From CAWJKP01 sp963843465 (GTDB taxonomy: Bacteria; Planctomycetota; Planctomycetia; Pirellulales; Thermoguttaceae), in assembly GCA_963843465.1 (NCBI GenBank), contig CAWJKP010000004.1, forward strand, positions 372,001-436,000: a DNA stretch of 64,000 nt. Reading direction: 5' to 3'. Made by a program: the position numbers and the translations under genes. Of this stretch, positions 33,700 through 42,144 are shown one piece after another. The notes under the pieces are model-generated. The model searched no databases and had not been told where the DNA came from. It saw only the letters and a list, made by a program, of their open reading frames with translations. Position 1 is the stretch's first letter; each line of letters opens with the position of its first letter.

Positions 33700-35220
33700 A
33701 TGCGTCCGACCTTATCTTCACTGCCGCTCTTGTTGGTTCTGGCCCTTGCCGGCCCGGCCCTGGCTGCCGTGGACCTGGTCACCCTTCCCACGAGGGAAGG
33801 GACCCAGCTTACGATCTACAACTCCGAAGACATCACCATGGTCCGGGAGCACCGATTGCTGACCGTCAAGGAGGGTGTCAACCGCATCCAGTTCTCCTGG
33901 GCGAACACCCTGATCGACCCGACCAGCATCGAGTTCAGGATTCTCGACCACCAGGACAAAGTGGACCTGGTGGACACGACCTTCCCGGCCGGCCGTAACG
34001 ACGCCCTCCAGTGGAACATTCAGAGCAAGATGGCGGGCAAGATTCCCGTCGAGATCCGCTACTTCACCAGCGGCATCACCTGGTCGGCGGATTACGTTGG
34101 CATCGCCAACGAGGGCGAAACCAAGCTGAACCTGACCGGCTACGTGCGGGTGACCAACAGCTCGGGCGAACTCTACGACAATGCCCAGACCAGGCTGGTC
34201 GTGGGGACGATCAACCTGGTGGAGAAGATCGCCGATCTGGCAAGAAGGCCGCCGCCGGGGAGCGGGAGGAGCGGAGGCGGGTTCCTTGGCAGGTCAACGG
34301 GGAAAGACCGAATCCTTCTGCAAGAGGAGATGGACAAAGCGATCAAGCTGGCCGACATGGATGAGTTACAAGCTGCCGACGATTTGACTGTGAAACGTGC
34401 CAAGCAGGTGATTAAGCAAGGTCTTTCCGAATACTTCCTTTTCTCCATCGAGGGCCGCGAGGACATCAAGGACAAAGAGCCGAAGCGGTTGGTGGCCCTC
34501 AAAGTGGCTGAAGTGCCGCTGGAGTGCGTCTACAAGCTCACCGACCGCGATGGAGGCCAGCAGTTCACCAAGTTCTACCGCTTCAAGAACGTCAAGCTCC
34601 TGGATGAACAGGGCAAGGAGAAGAAGCTCCCAGGGATGGAGAACCTGGGCCTTTCGCCCTTGCCCAACGGCACGGTGAGGCTCTTCTCCGAGTACAGGAA
34701 CAAGGACCTGGCTTACGTGGGCGGCACGGAAACCAAGTACGTTCCCATCGGCGACCGGGTCGAGGTGAACGTCGGTCCGGACAAGGACATCACCATCCGG
34801 CGGCGGCTGAAGGACCAGAAGGTTGCCAACGTCGTGGCCCGCCAGTACAAGCGAAGGCTGGACGACAAGTTCGTCCTCTACTACGACCTGATCGACTACG
34901 ACGAGACGTTCTACTACGAGGAGGAACTGGTCTCGGGCAAGCCGGTCTTGGCCAAGACCGAGGTCCAACGGCAGTTCGATGCCAACGTGGTGCTCTGGGG
35001 CCAGCGCGAACAGCCGAAGGACTGGGGCAGCAACGAGCCCGGGGCCTATGTCGACCTGCACCAGGTTCCCGGCCGAGTGGAACGGGTGGACCAGCAGCAC
35101 GTCAAGTATTTTGTGGATCTGAAGCCCGGCAAGAAGCAAGTGGTAGACTACAGCGTGACCTACAAGCGGCGGAAGGTGGAGCCGGAGCTGAATGCCGAGA
35201 AGAAGCGGGAGCCGCTTTAG
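33700..35220 (+). CDS. Secreted DUF4139-like protein, paralogue 3
   Basis: A 506-residue secreted protein, signal peptide LPLLLVLALAGPALA, then the same sequence as paralogue 1 over long stretches (for example LVTLPTREGTQLTIYNSEDI). The variable linker near residues 190-240 is different: Gly/Ser-rich then helical (LLQEEMDKAIKLADMDELQA) instead of Pro/Ala-rich. ATG 33700 is 30 bases after the previous stop, so the trio is an operon. High DNA similarity to paralogue 1 implies recent duplication or gene conversion. Confidence 0.75.
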   Translation: MRPTLSSLPLLLVLALAGPALAAVDLVTLPTREGTQLTIYNSEDITMVREHRLLTVKEGVNRIQFSWANTLIDPTSIEFRILDHQDKVDLVDTTFPAGRNDALQWNIQSKMAGKIPVEIRYFTSGITWSADYVGIANEGETKLNLTGYVRVTNSSGELYDNAQTRLVVGTINLVEKIADLARRPPPGSGRSGGGFLGRSTGKDRILLQEEMDKAIKLADMDELQAADDLTVKRAKQVIKQGLSEYFLFSIEGREDIKDKEPKRLVALKVAEVPLECVYKLTDRDGGQQFTKFYRFKNVKLLDEQGKEKKLPGMENLGLSPLPNGTVRLFSEYRNKDLAYVGGTETKYVPIGDRVEVNVGPDKDITIRRRLKDQKVANVVARQYKRRLDDKFVLYYDLIDYDETFYYEEELVSGKPVLAKTEVQRQFDANVVLWGQREQPKDWGSNEPGAYVDLHQVPGRVERVDQQHVKYFVDLKPGKKQVVDYSVTYKRRKVEPELNAEKKREPL

Positions 35221-35281
35221 GCCGATATTCCCCAACCGCTGGCTGGCATTCGCGGCGGACCATTAGGGGTCGTCGGCGGCT

Positions 35282-36580
35282 TCAGTCTTTCTTGGCCGTG
35301 CCGCCGAGCGAAAACAACTGGGAGCGGGTTCGCAGGTACATCACCCCACCGGCCACGGCCGGCGTCGCGTAGCTCGGCTCACCGAGGGACATGCGGCCGA
35401 GGATCTGGAACTTGTCCCCCGCGGCCAGGACAACAACGTCCCCGTTCCTGGCGACGCCATACAGGCGGTGGTTCACCCAAACCGGCGATGCGTAGTACGC
35501 CCCGCCAACCCGCTCACGCCACAGCACTTCTCCGCTGTCCAACCGCAGACACGACACGACTCCGTCGTCGGTCCAGAGAAACAACCGGCCGTCCTTGACC
35601 AAGGGTGTGGGTACCATGGGGATTGCCTTCGTCACCGCATAGGCCAGCGTGGGCGGGGTTTGCTGCCCGTGCGAGCCGGGCCGGACGGCGATACAGCGAT
35701 CCCCGCGGATTCCCGCCCCATGACCCGCGATCACCAGGCCCGGCGACACGACCGGCGAAATGACGGCACGATCCATGAACGGATGTCCGAATTCCCAGTT
35801 GACCTCCCCTGTGGCCGGATCGACGCCCATGATACCATGGGCAGTGTTGGAAAAGATCAGCTCTGCACGGCCGCCTTCGGCCTGGTAGATGCAGGGCGTC
35901 GAAAAACCGGCCAAGAAGGTCTTGGTCTCGGTTTGCCAGCGGGTCCGTCCAGTCTTCCGGTCGACGGCGATCAAGAAGCTCCGGCCTGCCGGATTGGGCC
36001 CATCCTTTCTGCGGCCCGGGCTCCGCTCCATGTCCTCCTGGTCATTGGCCAGCACAACCAGGTCCCGGTACAGGATCGGCGAGGAGCCACTGCCTTGGAT
36101 CGAAATCAGGGGGCCCAGATCCCGTCGCCAAAGCTCGTGGCCTTCGAGATCCAAGGCGAGCAACAAGATCGCTTCGGGGGTACTCCACGTAATGACCACG
36201 CCATCGGCGTCGACTGCCGGCGTGGCCGACGCATAATTGTTGTCTGTGTGTTGGCTATAAGTCTTCGACGGGTATTCTCTCTTCCAGAGCGTGCGACCAG
36301 TGACCGCGTCGAGGCAAAGCAACGTGCGGAGGGCCGTGACCGGGTCGCCGCAAGTGACAAATATCCTCAGGCCCCAGGCAACGGGCGAAGAATGGCCGAC
36401 GCCGGGCAACTTGATCTTCCAGTTGTAGTCCTTTTCGGACCATCGGGTCGGGACCGTGGTCGCATCGCTGATACCGCTGCCATTGGGGCCCCGGAAACGA
36501 CTCCACTCTCCCTCGGCAGCACACAGGGTGCGAGCGATCAGCAGGGCAACGACGACCAGGTACCGCGTCAACGGTTCCAT
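35282..36580 (-). CDS. Secreted PQQ-type beta-propeller
   Basis: A 432-residue secreted protein. Signal peptide (YLVVVALLIARTLCAAE), mature start GEWSRFRGPNGSGISDATTV, and repeated blades (DAVTGRTLWKREY, DLEGHELWRRDLG, DRKTGRTRWQTET, DPATGEVNWEFG, LDSGEVLWRERVG). ATG at 36580 is chosen over one 45 bases upstream because GAGGGG precedes it and the signal peptide starts cleanly. Convergent with the DUF4139-like operon. Full length, unlike the related gene at 50765, so it serves as a reference for that truncation. Confidence 0.85.
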   Translation of the reverse strand: MEPLTRYLVVVALLIARTLCAAEGEWSRFRGPNGSGISDATTVPTRWSEKDYNWKIKLPGVGHSSPVAWGLRIFVTCGDPVTALRTLLCLDAVTGRTLWKREYPSKTYSQHTDNNYASATPAVDADGVVITWSTPEAILLLALDLEGHELWRRDLGPLISIQGSGSSPILYRDLVVLANDQEDMERSPGRRKDGPNPAGRSFLIAVDRKTGRTRWQTETKTFLAGFSTPCIYQAEGGRAELIFSNTAHGIMGVDPATGEVNWEFGHPFMDRAVISPVVSPGLVIAGHGAGIRGDRCIAVRPGSHGQQTPPTLAYAVTKAIPMVPTPLVKDGRLFLWTDDGVVSCLRLDSGEVLWRERVGGAYYASPVWVNHRLYGVARNGDVVVLAAGDKFQILGRMSLGEPSYATPAVAGGVMYLRTRSQLFSLGGTAKKD

Positions 36581-37094
36581 GAATGCTCTTTTCCCCTCGT
36601 CGGCATGGACGCACATGATGGCCAAGACCAGCTACCGGTGTTACGGATAACGAACCATCGGAAGTTCACTTCGCTTCTACGATTCCCGCGTCGATGTACT
36701 GGCCGCCGCTCTCCTGTTGTGCTCGGGAGCAGCCGGCAACGCTGGCGCACGCCTCACCTGGTTTCGTGCCTTTTAGATCCTACCAAGGAGTCCGCACCGC
36801 CGCCATTTTCATTCCCGTGTGCTGATCATTTCTCACCGCTCGCCCCGACTGTCGTCGCTGTTCGGTGCATGCCCGGCCGAGGCCGGTGCCCTGGCACGGA
36901 CAACACCAAGAGCTTCTTGCCAACGTCACCGCTGTGTACAAGAAGGTCGGCAGTCATTGTGAGTCCAGCCGTGCATGATGAATCTCCCGCCTGGGCAAGG
37001 CAGCGAAACCCTATCGAGTCAGGGAGAATGCTGGGAGCAGTCCCGGCCTGAAACCGATATGGTTCTGACCAGACACCACCAGGAGAAGCCGCCC
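36581..37094. other. Gene-free stretch, nothing recognised
   Basis: About 510 bases with no convincing open frame, repeat or RNA structure that I can see. Confidence 0.5.
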
Positions 37095-37259
37095 ATGAGC
37101 CAAGCATCCCCGACCAGGGTGGAGCAATGTCCCGCAAACCTCAAGGTCCTTCACCGGCAATTGGCGGAGATTGCCACGCGGGAAAAGCGAGCCGACTGTC
37201 CTGACCGGGATCGACGCGGCCACCCGGAGGGACCGATGATTGTAGTGCGGGGAAAATAG
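37095..37259 (+). CDS. Possible small charged protein
   Basis: A 54-residue frame (MSQASPTRVEQCPANLKVLH...MIVVRGK) with AGGAG nine bases upstream of ATG. Highly charged and without a recognisable domain; weak support. Confidence 0.3.
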   Translation: MSQASPTRVEQCPANLKVLHRQLAEIATREKRADCPDRDRRGHPEGPMIVVRGK

Positions 37260-37277
37260 ACGGGTTTGAGGACGGGT

Positions 37278-37316
37278 GAGGCCCCACCCCGGCACTCGCG
37301 TGCCGGGGTGGGCCTC
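37278..37316. terminator. Long GC-rich hairpin
   Basis: GAGGCCCCACCCCGGCAC pairs with GTGCCGGGGTGGGCCTC with one bulged base and a TCGC loop. It follows the small frame ending at 37259 and is probably a transcription stop or an intergenic palindrome. A short CT-rich tract follows. Confidence 0.5.
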
Positions 37317-37592
37317 CAATTCTTCTCTGGCAGATCGTGAGGAATATGCCGTCACACCTGGGAGGGAGAGGAATACCCTCAAACCCAGATTTCCCTTCTC
37401 AGGGCAGTGCGGAAATGTCGGCAGGAGAATTCCCGACACTAGGCGGTCTCTAAGGGAATCCCCTATGCCTTCGGCCGCTGTTCCCTGATGCGGCGTCCTT
37501 TGTGACCTTCTAAAGTGCCCGCCTCATCTGCCGAAAAATCTGCAATGGATTGCAGAGGCAAAGTCTCATCACATTGGACAAGAGGTCCAGCC

Positions 37593-37802
37593 ATGATTCG
37601 AGTCATGCTTGTTGACTTACGGGGAGAGAAGCGCCACATCGAATATGAGCCGGTTCTGCCGGGCAGCAGTTTCGACAACTTCAAGTGCAGGCCGACAGGG
37701 ACGATCTGTGCCGACTATGCGAGGGAAGTCGCCAAGGAGGTGGCGAAAGGCTACGTGAGCGGACTCACTGCCGGATACCGCTGGTATCGCCACGCCGGTT
37801 AG
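37593..37802 (+). CDS. Small unknown protein
   Basis: A 69-residue protein starting MIRVMLVDLRGEKRHIEYEP and ending in a Tyr/Gly-rich tail (GYVSGLTAGYRWYRHAG). AGAGG lies seven bases before ATG 37593. No domain recognised; convergent with the next gene. Confidence 0.45.
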   Translation: MIRVMLVDLRGEKRHIEYEPVLPGSSFDNFKCRPTGTICADYAREVAKEVAKGYVSGLTAGYRWYRHAG

Positions 37803-37823
37803 AACTCGCACACGAAAGGTGCA

Positions 37824-38117
37824 TTACAAAGCGGCTAGCGGCGGGTTGCTGTCAATGATCTCGCCCGTGTCCGACACCTTCAAATAATAGGACGAGCGAA
37901 TGCGGGCACCACTCGTGACAGCGAGGGTCTTATTTGGCTCGGGCTGCTCCCAAATGTTGATCCGGTAGTTGCTGTTGTGGTGCCGGGACACTTCCACATG
38001 GTCGAGTCGGGGCGGCGTGCCAATCTTCGCCAACACCTGGGACTTGATTCTTTCGGTGTGGTTCGGCACCGCCACGGGTTCTTCCTTTTTTGTGACGGCG
38101 TTTTTGACCTTTTCCAT
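37824..38117 (-). CDS. Small unknown protein
   Basis: A 97-residue soluble protein with a basic N-terminus (MEKVKNAVTKKEEPVAVPNH) and a beta-rich middle (NYRINIWEQPEPN; RIRSSYYLKVSDTGEI). GAGGA lies five bases ahead of ATG. Composition looks natural; family not recognised. Confidence 0.5.
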   Translation of the reverse strand: MEKVKNAVTKKEEPVAVPNHTERIKSQVLAKIGTPPRLDHVEVSRHHNSNYRINIWEQPEPNKTLAVTSGARIRSSYYLKVSDTGEIIDSNPPLAAL

Positions 38118-38193
38118 TATTTCCTCGGGTTAGTGGTCTTTGTCTTCGTATCGGTCGAGGTCTTCGTTTCGGTCCTGTTCTGGGTCGTGCCCG

Positions 38194-38634
38194 TCATGCT
38201 ATGGAGGACAGAACAAGCTCGGCCAACCAAGATCGGCGAAGTGACTTGACCACACCGATGAACTTGTCCAACTCCACCGGCTTTGTCAGGAAGCCGTCCA
38301 CATGAAGCCCCTGGAGGATCGCTCGATGAATTAGCGAGCCGGTGAGGACAACAACCGGAATGTCCTTCAGTTCCTCGTTGGCTCGGATTTCCGCCAGCAC
38401 ATGCAGACCGTCCTTCTTGGGCAACTGCATGTCCAGCAGGATCAGGTTAGGCGTCGGGGCCTGGGCGAATTCGCCCTTACGGCAGAGAAAGCTGATCGCT
38501 TCCTCGCCATCGCAAACCAGGGTCACCCGGCATGGCACGTTGCCCGATTTGAGGGCTTGTATCGTGACGTTGGCATCTTCCAGGTTGTCCTCGACCAGGA
38601 GGATTTCCAGCCTGTCCACGGCAAATCGATTCAT
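38194..38634 (-). CDS. Single-domain response regulator (Rcp1/CheY type)
   Basis: A 146-residue receiver domain: acidic pair in LLVEDNLEDANV, phospho-acceptor Asp in LILLDMQLPKKDGL, Thr in VVVLTGS, Lys in GFLTKPVELDKF. No output domain follows. The long loop after the first strand (EDANVTIQALKSGNV) is typical of Rcp1-type regulators paired with phytochrome-like kinases (family knowledge). ATG at 38634 has AGGGAAAG upstream. No kinase is adjacent. Confidence 0.88.
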   Translation of the reverse strand: MNRFAVDRLEILLVEDNLEDANVTIQALKSGNVPCRVTLVCDGEEAISFLCRKGEFAQAPTPNLILLDMQLPKKDGLHVLAEIRANEELKDIPVVVLTGSLIHRAILQGLHVDGFLTKPVELDKFIGVVKSLRRSWLAELVLSSIA

Positions 38635-38723
38635 GGTTCTTTCCCTCTGCTCACCTCCATGAGTGCGAACATAGCAGCCTTCCGTGGATGGATTCCTACC
38701 GTCCGGCACCACAGAAAACAAAA

Positions 38724-38767
38724 AGCCGACGTGGCGGAACACCCGAAGGCATTCGGCCACGTCGGCT
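38724..38767 (-). terminator. Hairpin with T-run on the minus strand
   Basis: AGCCGACGTGGC (38724-38735) is the exact complement of GCCACGTCGGCT (38756-38767). Read on the minus strand it is followed by TTTTTGTTTTC, a rho-independent terminator facing left, just upstream of the response regulator gene. It may shield that gene from read-through. Confidence 0.6.
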
Positions 38768-38870
38768 TACTCTTCAACAAACCCCCCGGCAAGGTCGGGT
38801 TGTTTTTCATCTAGTCATCCGACAACGCTCTGTACAATTATACTGCCCGGAATGGGGAATGCAATCGCCC

Positions 38871-38900
38871 TTGCCCTGGCCTCCTTCGATTGGCTACAAT
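38871..38900 (+). promoter_or_regulatory. Promoter of the DUF2294 gene (leaderless)
   Basis: TTGCCC at 38871-38876 and TACAAT at 38895-38900, 18 bases apart, end eight bases before GTG 38909. The start point would coincide with the start codon, so the transcript would be leaderless. Confidence 0.5.
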
Positions 38901-38908
38901 CTATTCCC

Positions 38909-39289
38909 GTGAGAACCCAGGGAGAGATCGAAGCTGCCATCAGCGAGGGAATCAGTCGCTTCGAGCAGGATTACATGGGCCGAGGCCCCAAGGACATCCA
39001 CGCCCACCTGCTCGGGGATTTCCTCGTCGTGCGTCTCCCAGGCGTTTTGACCCCAGCCGAGCAGCACTTGGTCAAGTCGCTTCCCGGCGAAAAGGGGCGG
39101 GACTTGCTGAAGCAAGTGCGATCCCATTTGGTTGAGACGGCCCGTCCATTCATGGAGGCGATGGTCGAGAAGGTCACCGGCGTCAAGGTCGTGACCATGC
39201 ACCACGACATCCGCACCATAACCGGCGAGAAGGTGGTTCTCTTCACCCTCGCCCGGTCGCCTGATTTCCGTGAAGCAAAGCTGAAATAG
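38909..39289 (+). CDS. DUF2294-family protein
   Basis: A 126-residue protein: GEIEAAISEGISRFEQDYMG, RGPKDIHAHLLGDFLVVRLP, GVLTPAEQHLVKSLPGEKGR, and a closing strand KVVLFTLARSPDF. This is the DUF2294 pattern, a family without settled function. GTG at 38909 is preferred over ATG at 38852 because homologues usually begin at this point and a -10 box lies eight bases before it. Confidence 0.78.
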   Translation: MRTQGEIEAAISEGISRFEQDYMGRGPKDIHAHLLGDFLVVRLPGVLTPAEQHLVKSLPGEKGRDLLKQVRSHLVETARPFMEAMVEKVTGVKVVTMHHDIRTITGEKVVLFTLARSPDFREAKLK

Positions 39290-39318
39290 CGTTTCCGGGT
39301 GCGTACCCTGTCTAGTAC

Positions 39319-39579
39319 GTCGAAGTCGATGGCTTCACCATCCAGTTCGCCTCCCTGGACGAGTTGCGGGTCTTCATCTACGTGCTGGGGAAGAGGCTCC
39401 TGCGCAACACGTTGCGGCTGGCCCAGGAGCGAGGCGGTGATGCCGACCAGCACTGGCTGCGGAAGATGCCCGATGAAACGAAACCGTGGCGATACCGGGA
39501 AAAGGCAGCAAAATACCTGGAGAGGACATTGATGGGAATCGCCGTCAATCCATTCAGCAACGCCTCCGCAATGATGTAA
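39319..39579 (+). pseudogene. Gene fragment without a start
   Basis: A sensible frame (YVEVDGFTIQFASLDELRVF, then IYVLGKRLLRNTLRLAQERG) begins directly after a stop codon, has no start codon before TTG 39361 and lacks a ribosome-binding site. It runs into the 3' end of the opposing membrane-protein gene. Probably a truncated gene; family not recognised. Confidence 0.4.
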
Positions 39580-39875
39580 AGACCGAATGGCAGGAGCAAA
39601 TCCAGGTGCCGACGCAGTCTTCGCGTTGCCAACGGCATAAGCACCAGGCAGGTAAATCCCACTGCCACAGCAGCCACGATTACAACAACGATTCCCCAGT
39701 CCTGACGCGGCTGCATTCGTGACAGAGAGGTCGCTCGCCAAAGGAAGATAACGCCGCTTCCGATGATTGCTACCCAACGAAGACGCCCGATTTGGGGCGA
39801 CACAGTAGGTCTCGGTGTGGGACCGTTCGGCTTATTTTCAGGCTCCTGCAACGTCGGTTCGTTCAAATCAGGCAT
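39378..39875 (-). CDS. Small integral membrane protein, odd C-terminus
   Basis: A 165-residue protein: Pro-rich cytosolic N-terminus (NEPTLQEPENKPNGPTPRPT), then three membrane helices (VAIIGSGVIFLWRA; IVVVIVAAVAVGFTCLVLMP; LLLPFGLYIIAEALLNGL). Beyond about base 39545 the sequence is the complement of the gene fragment at 39319 and looks out of frame, so the natural C-terminus was probably replaced at a junction. Confidence 0.55.
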   Translation of the reverse strand: MPDLNEPTLQEPENKPNGPTPRPTVSPQIGRLRWVAIIGSGVIFLWRATSLSRMQPRQDWGIVVVIVAAVAVGFTCLVLMPLATRRLRRHLDLLLPFGLYIIAEALLNGLTAIPINVLSRYFAAFSRYRHGFVSSGIFRSQCWSASPPRSWASRNVLRRSLFPST

Positions 39876-39962
39876 GGCGTTCTCTCCTTCCGCAGCCTTT
39901 TTTCAAGAGGGCAAGCAGACCACTGGCACCATTGGGCGGATTGCCGTTTATCCCTGATGGTA

Positions 39963-40616
39963 TTACGTCGGATACCCCTTGGCGACCTGCCTCACGTTGC
40001 GTTTCAAGTCCAGCGACCGCCAGCAGTACCATGAGCCAATGGTGGCATAGGGCCTCCAAGGGGCGGCCAGCTCAATGCAGGTCTTCTTGTCGGGGAGATC
40101 ATCAAGACCATACAAGTCCTTGATGGCAGCCCGAACTCCAAGATCATCCACGGGCAACACATCGAGCCGTCCGAGGGAAAAGATCAGGAACATCTCTGCG
40201 GTCCATCGCCCAATCCCCTTCACCTGGGTCAGCATCTCGATCACGGCTTCGTCGGATAACCTGCCGATGCGATCCAAACGCACGGTTCCGTCGAGCGTCT
40301 TCACGGCAAGGTCCAACAGGTAGGATGCCTTCTGGCGGGACAGACCGACCGACCGGAGTTCGGATTCCTTCAACCCGGCAATTCCCTCGGCACTCAGGCC
40401 GCCGTCGTCAAGGACGCCCTCCAATCTCCCCCGAATTGTCCTGGCCGCCGCCGTGGACACTTGCTGGGAGATGATCGCCCTGGCCAAGACACTGAATCGG
40501 CGTTTCCGTTCGGGCTGGAGCGTGAAGGGGCCAACGGCGTCAATCAACCGCCGCATAGTGGGGTCGGCAGAACGGAGATGGGCGAGGGCGGTTTGGACTT
40601 GGTGTTGTCGGTTCAT
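39963..40616 (-). CDS. DNA-3-methyladenine glycosylase (AlkA-like, HhH-GPD)
   Basis: A 217-residue base-excision repair glycosylase. ARAIISQQVSTAAARTI, the helix-hairpin-helix LTQVKGIGRWTAEMF and the catalytic Asp region LPVDDLGVRAAI are all in place. It removes alkylated purines, leaving abasic DNA (family knowledge). Length and motif order match the compact AlkA/Mag1-type enzymes. ATG 40616 overlaps the stop of the upstream LysE-like fragment (ATGA). Confidence 0.88.
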   Translation of the reverse strand: MNRQHQVQTALAHLRSADPTMRRLIDAVGPFTLQPERKRRFSVLARAIISQQVSTAAARTIRGRLEGVLDDGGLSAEGIAGLKESELRSVGLSRQKASYLLDLAVKTLDGTVRLDRIGRLSDEAVIEMLTQVKGIGRWTAEMFLIFSLGRLDVLPVDDLGVRAAIKDLYGLDDLPDKKTCIELAAPWRPYATIGSWYCWRSLDLKRNVRQVAKGYPT

Positions 40617-41008
40617 TTGGGGATACCCAGCAGCCCGGTGCCCGCATCATAGACAAACTTCAGCCCGAAACCCAACAGCATGGCGGCACAGACCCAGGAA
40701 ATGGCTTTCTGGCTGCGGTTCCCAAAGGCCGAACCCTTGAACCCAGCGAAGGAGAGCACTTCCAGCCAGCCGAGGTCGCACAACCAGTGAATCAAGGCAA
40801 ATAGGACCAAGGCGAGGATGCCGAACTCCATTGCTCGGCTGGTGAGCGTCAGACCGACCGTCGCCCACCAGAAGAGGAAATAAGGGTTGGCTCCGCTGAG
40901 AACAATGCCGATCCACAGGGGATGCCGACGATGGTGAAAACAAAGGTCAGCAAGGCCATCGTCACTTCTGGAATCACCCCTTCCTGTACCGCCCTGAATG
41001 CTGAACAT
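40613..41008 (-). pseudogene. LysE-family transporter remnant, N-terminal half missing
   Basis: The C-terminal half of a LysE-type exporter is clear: LSGANPYFLFWWATVGLTL, ALVLFALIHWLCDLGWLEVL, and ISWVCAAMLLGFGLKFVYDA. Upstream, the helix VTMALLTFVFTIVGIP is in another frame near 40925. Beyond about 40975 similarity stops where the PLD-like gene ends. The gene has therefore lost its first two or three helices and carries a frameshift; unlikely to transport. Confidence 0.7.
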
Positions 41009-41729
41009 GGGCTTTCCAGTTGGCGGTGAATTTGTCGGCTATCCTCTTGTCCCTGATGACCAGCAAGTTCTCGACGTTCTCCTCTTCGGCCTGGTCATTG
41101 TCGATCTCCGTTCTGCTCCGATCCAGAATCACCTCGACCCTTACGCCTCGCTTGTGAGCCTCCACCAACGCTTTGGCGATGGAAGCCGACGTAAACCAGT
41201 AAGCCTGGACGAGGACCGTGGTCTTGGCGGCTTTGAGTTCCTTGATGATCGCATCGGTGCAGCCGCCCTTGGGGGAGAAGAAGACCTCGATGGACGGGAT
41301 TGGTCGGGGTGGTTCAGCGGATACGAGTTGCCCGCAGGCGGTGCAGGCGGCCACCGAGATTGCCATCAGGAGAAGGACGACGCCCAGGCAGCCAGATCCC
41401 GAGGGAGCGATGATGCCCCGTTGTGCGGCGACGGCCTCGACCGCATCTTTGGCCTCCTTGAGCCCAACCCCTGTTCGCTCCCGATAGACCTTGATGGCCT
41501 CGATCTTCTTGCCCCCTTCCAGCAGCGAGATGATCTCGGCCTCCATCGTCGAATCCACGGGCTCTCTCGTGGGCAGTGGCTCGCCCCGCTCGAGGGCCTC
41601 GACCGTCTCTTTGGCTGCCGCCAGCCCGGCCCCGGTCACCTCCCTGTAACGTTTGATCGCCTCAATCTTGCGGCCCTCGGCCAATAGGGCCAGGAGTTCG
41701 GCCAAGATGCTTTCTGATTCGTTGGACAT
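40974..41729 (-). CDS. Two bL12-like domains fused to a deleted phospholipase-D-like domain
   Basis: A 251-residue protein. Two repeats of the ribosomal bL12 C-terminal type come first: RKIEAIKRYREVTGAGLAAA and KKIEAIKVYRERTGVGLKEA. A membrane helix (GCLGVVLLLMAISVAACTA) follows, then a PLD/Nuc-type domain (VEVFFSPKGGCTDAIIKELK; VLVQAYWFTSASIAKALVEA; GVRVEVILDRSRTE). The stretch that should hold the catalytic HxKxxxxD motif is missing: after DRSRTE the sequence jumps in frame to DNDQAEEENVENLLVI, normally found just after the motif. Membrane-anchored and almost surely inactive as a nuclease. Confidence 0.75.
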   Translation of the reverse strand: MSNESESILAELLALLAEGRKIEAIKRYREVTGAGLAAAKETVEALERGEPLPTREPVDSTMEAEIISLLEGGKKIEAIKVYRERTGVGLKEAKDAVEAVAAQRGIIAPSGSGCLGVVLLLMAISVAACTACGQLVSAEPPRPIPSIEVFFSPKGGCTDAIIKELKAAKTTVLVQAYWFTSASIAKALVEAHKRGVRVEVILDRSRTEIDNDQAEEENVENLLVIRDKRIADKFTANWKAHVQHSGRYRKG

Positions 41730-41759
41730 GTCGTTCGCTCCTACGAGTCTGCTGCCAGC

Positions 41760-42140
41760 TTACCGCTGCCCCAAACCGAACGCTCCAATTGCCAGCAACA
41801 ACCAACCGATGATGAACGCTATACCGCCAACCGGCACAGGATAGACGAAGAATCGGCGTCCCGTGGCCAGCCAAGCGTAGAGCAAGCCTGAGAACAGGAT
41901 GATGCCGACCAACATCGCCCACCCCGCAGCGTCGAACCACCGGCTCCGCTGGTACAGGCTCAGCAGGCCAACCAGGACTAGGCCGATGGCGTGGTACATC
42001 TGGTACTGGACCGCCGTGTGGTAAATTGTAAGCTGTTCTGGCGATAGGTGCGATTTAAGGGCATGGGCGCCAATGGCACCCAGACCCACGGCCAGGGCGG
42101 CAAGCAGGCCACCGAGGATAACGAATACTGCGGGCTGCAT
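41760..42140 (-). CDS. DUF423 membrane protein (YgdD-like)
   Basis: A 126-residue protein with four membrane helices and the family signature GLGAIGAHALKSHLSPEQL, YHTAVQYQMYHAIGLVLVGL. Function in bacteria is unknown. ATG 42140 has AGAGG eight bases upstream inside the end of the preceding glycosyltransferase gene, so the two are coupled. Confidence 0.85.
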   Translation of the reverse strand: MQPAVFVILGGLLAALAVGLGAIGAHALKSHLSPEQLTIYHTAVQYQMYHAIGLVLVGLLSLYQRSRWFDAAGWAMLVGIILFSGLLYAWLATGRRFFVYPVPVGGIAFIIGWLLLAIGAFGLGQR

Positions 42141-42144
42141 GAAA

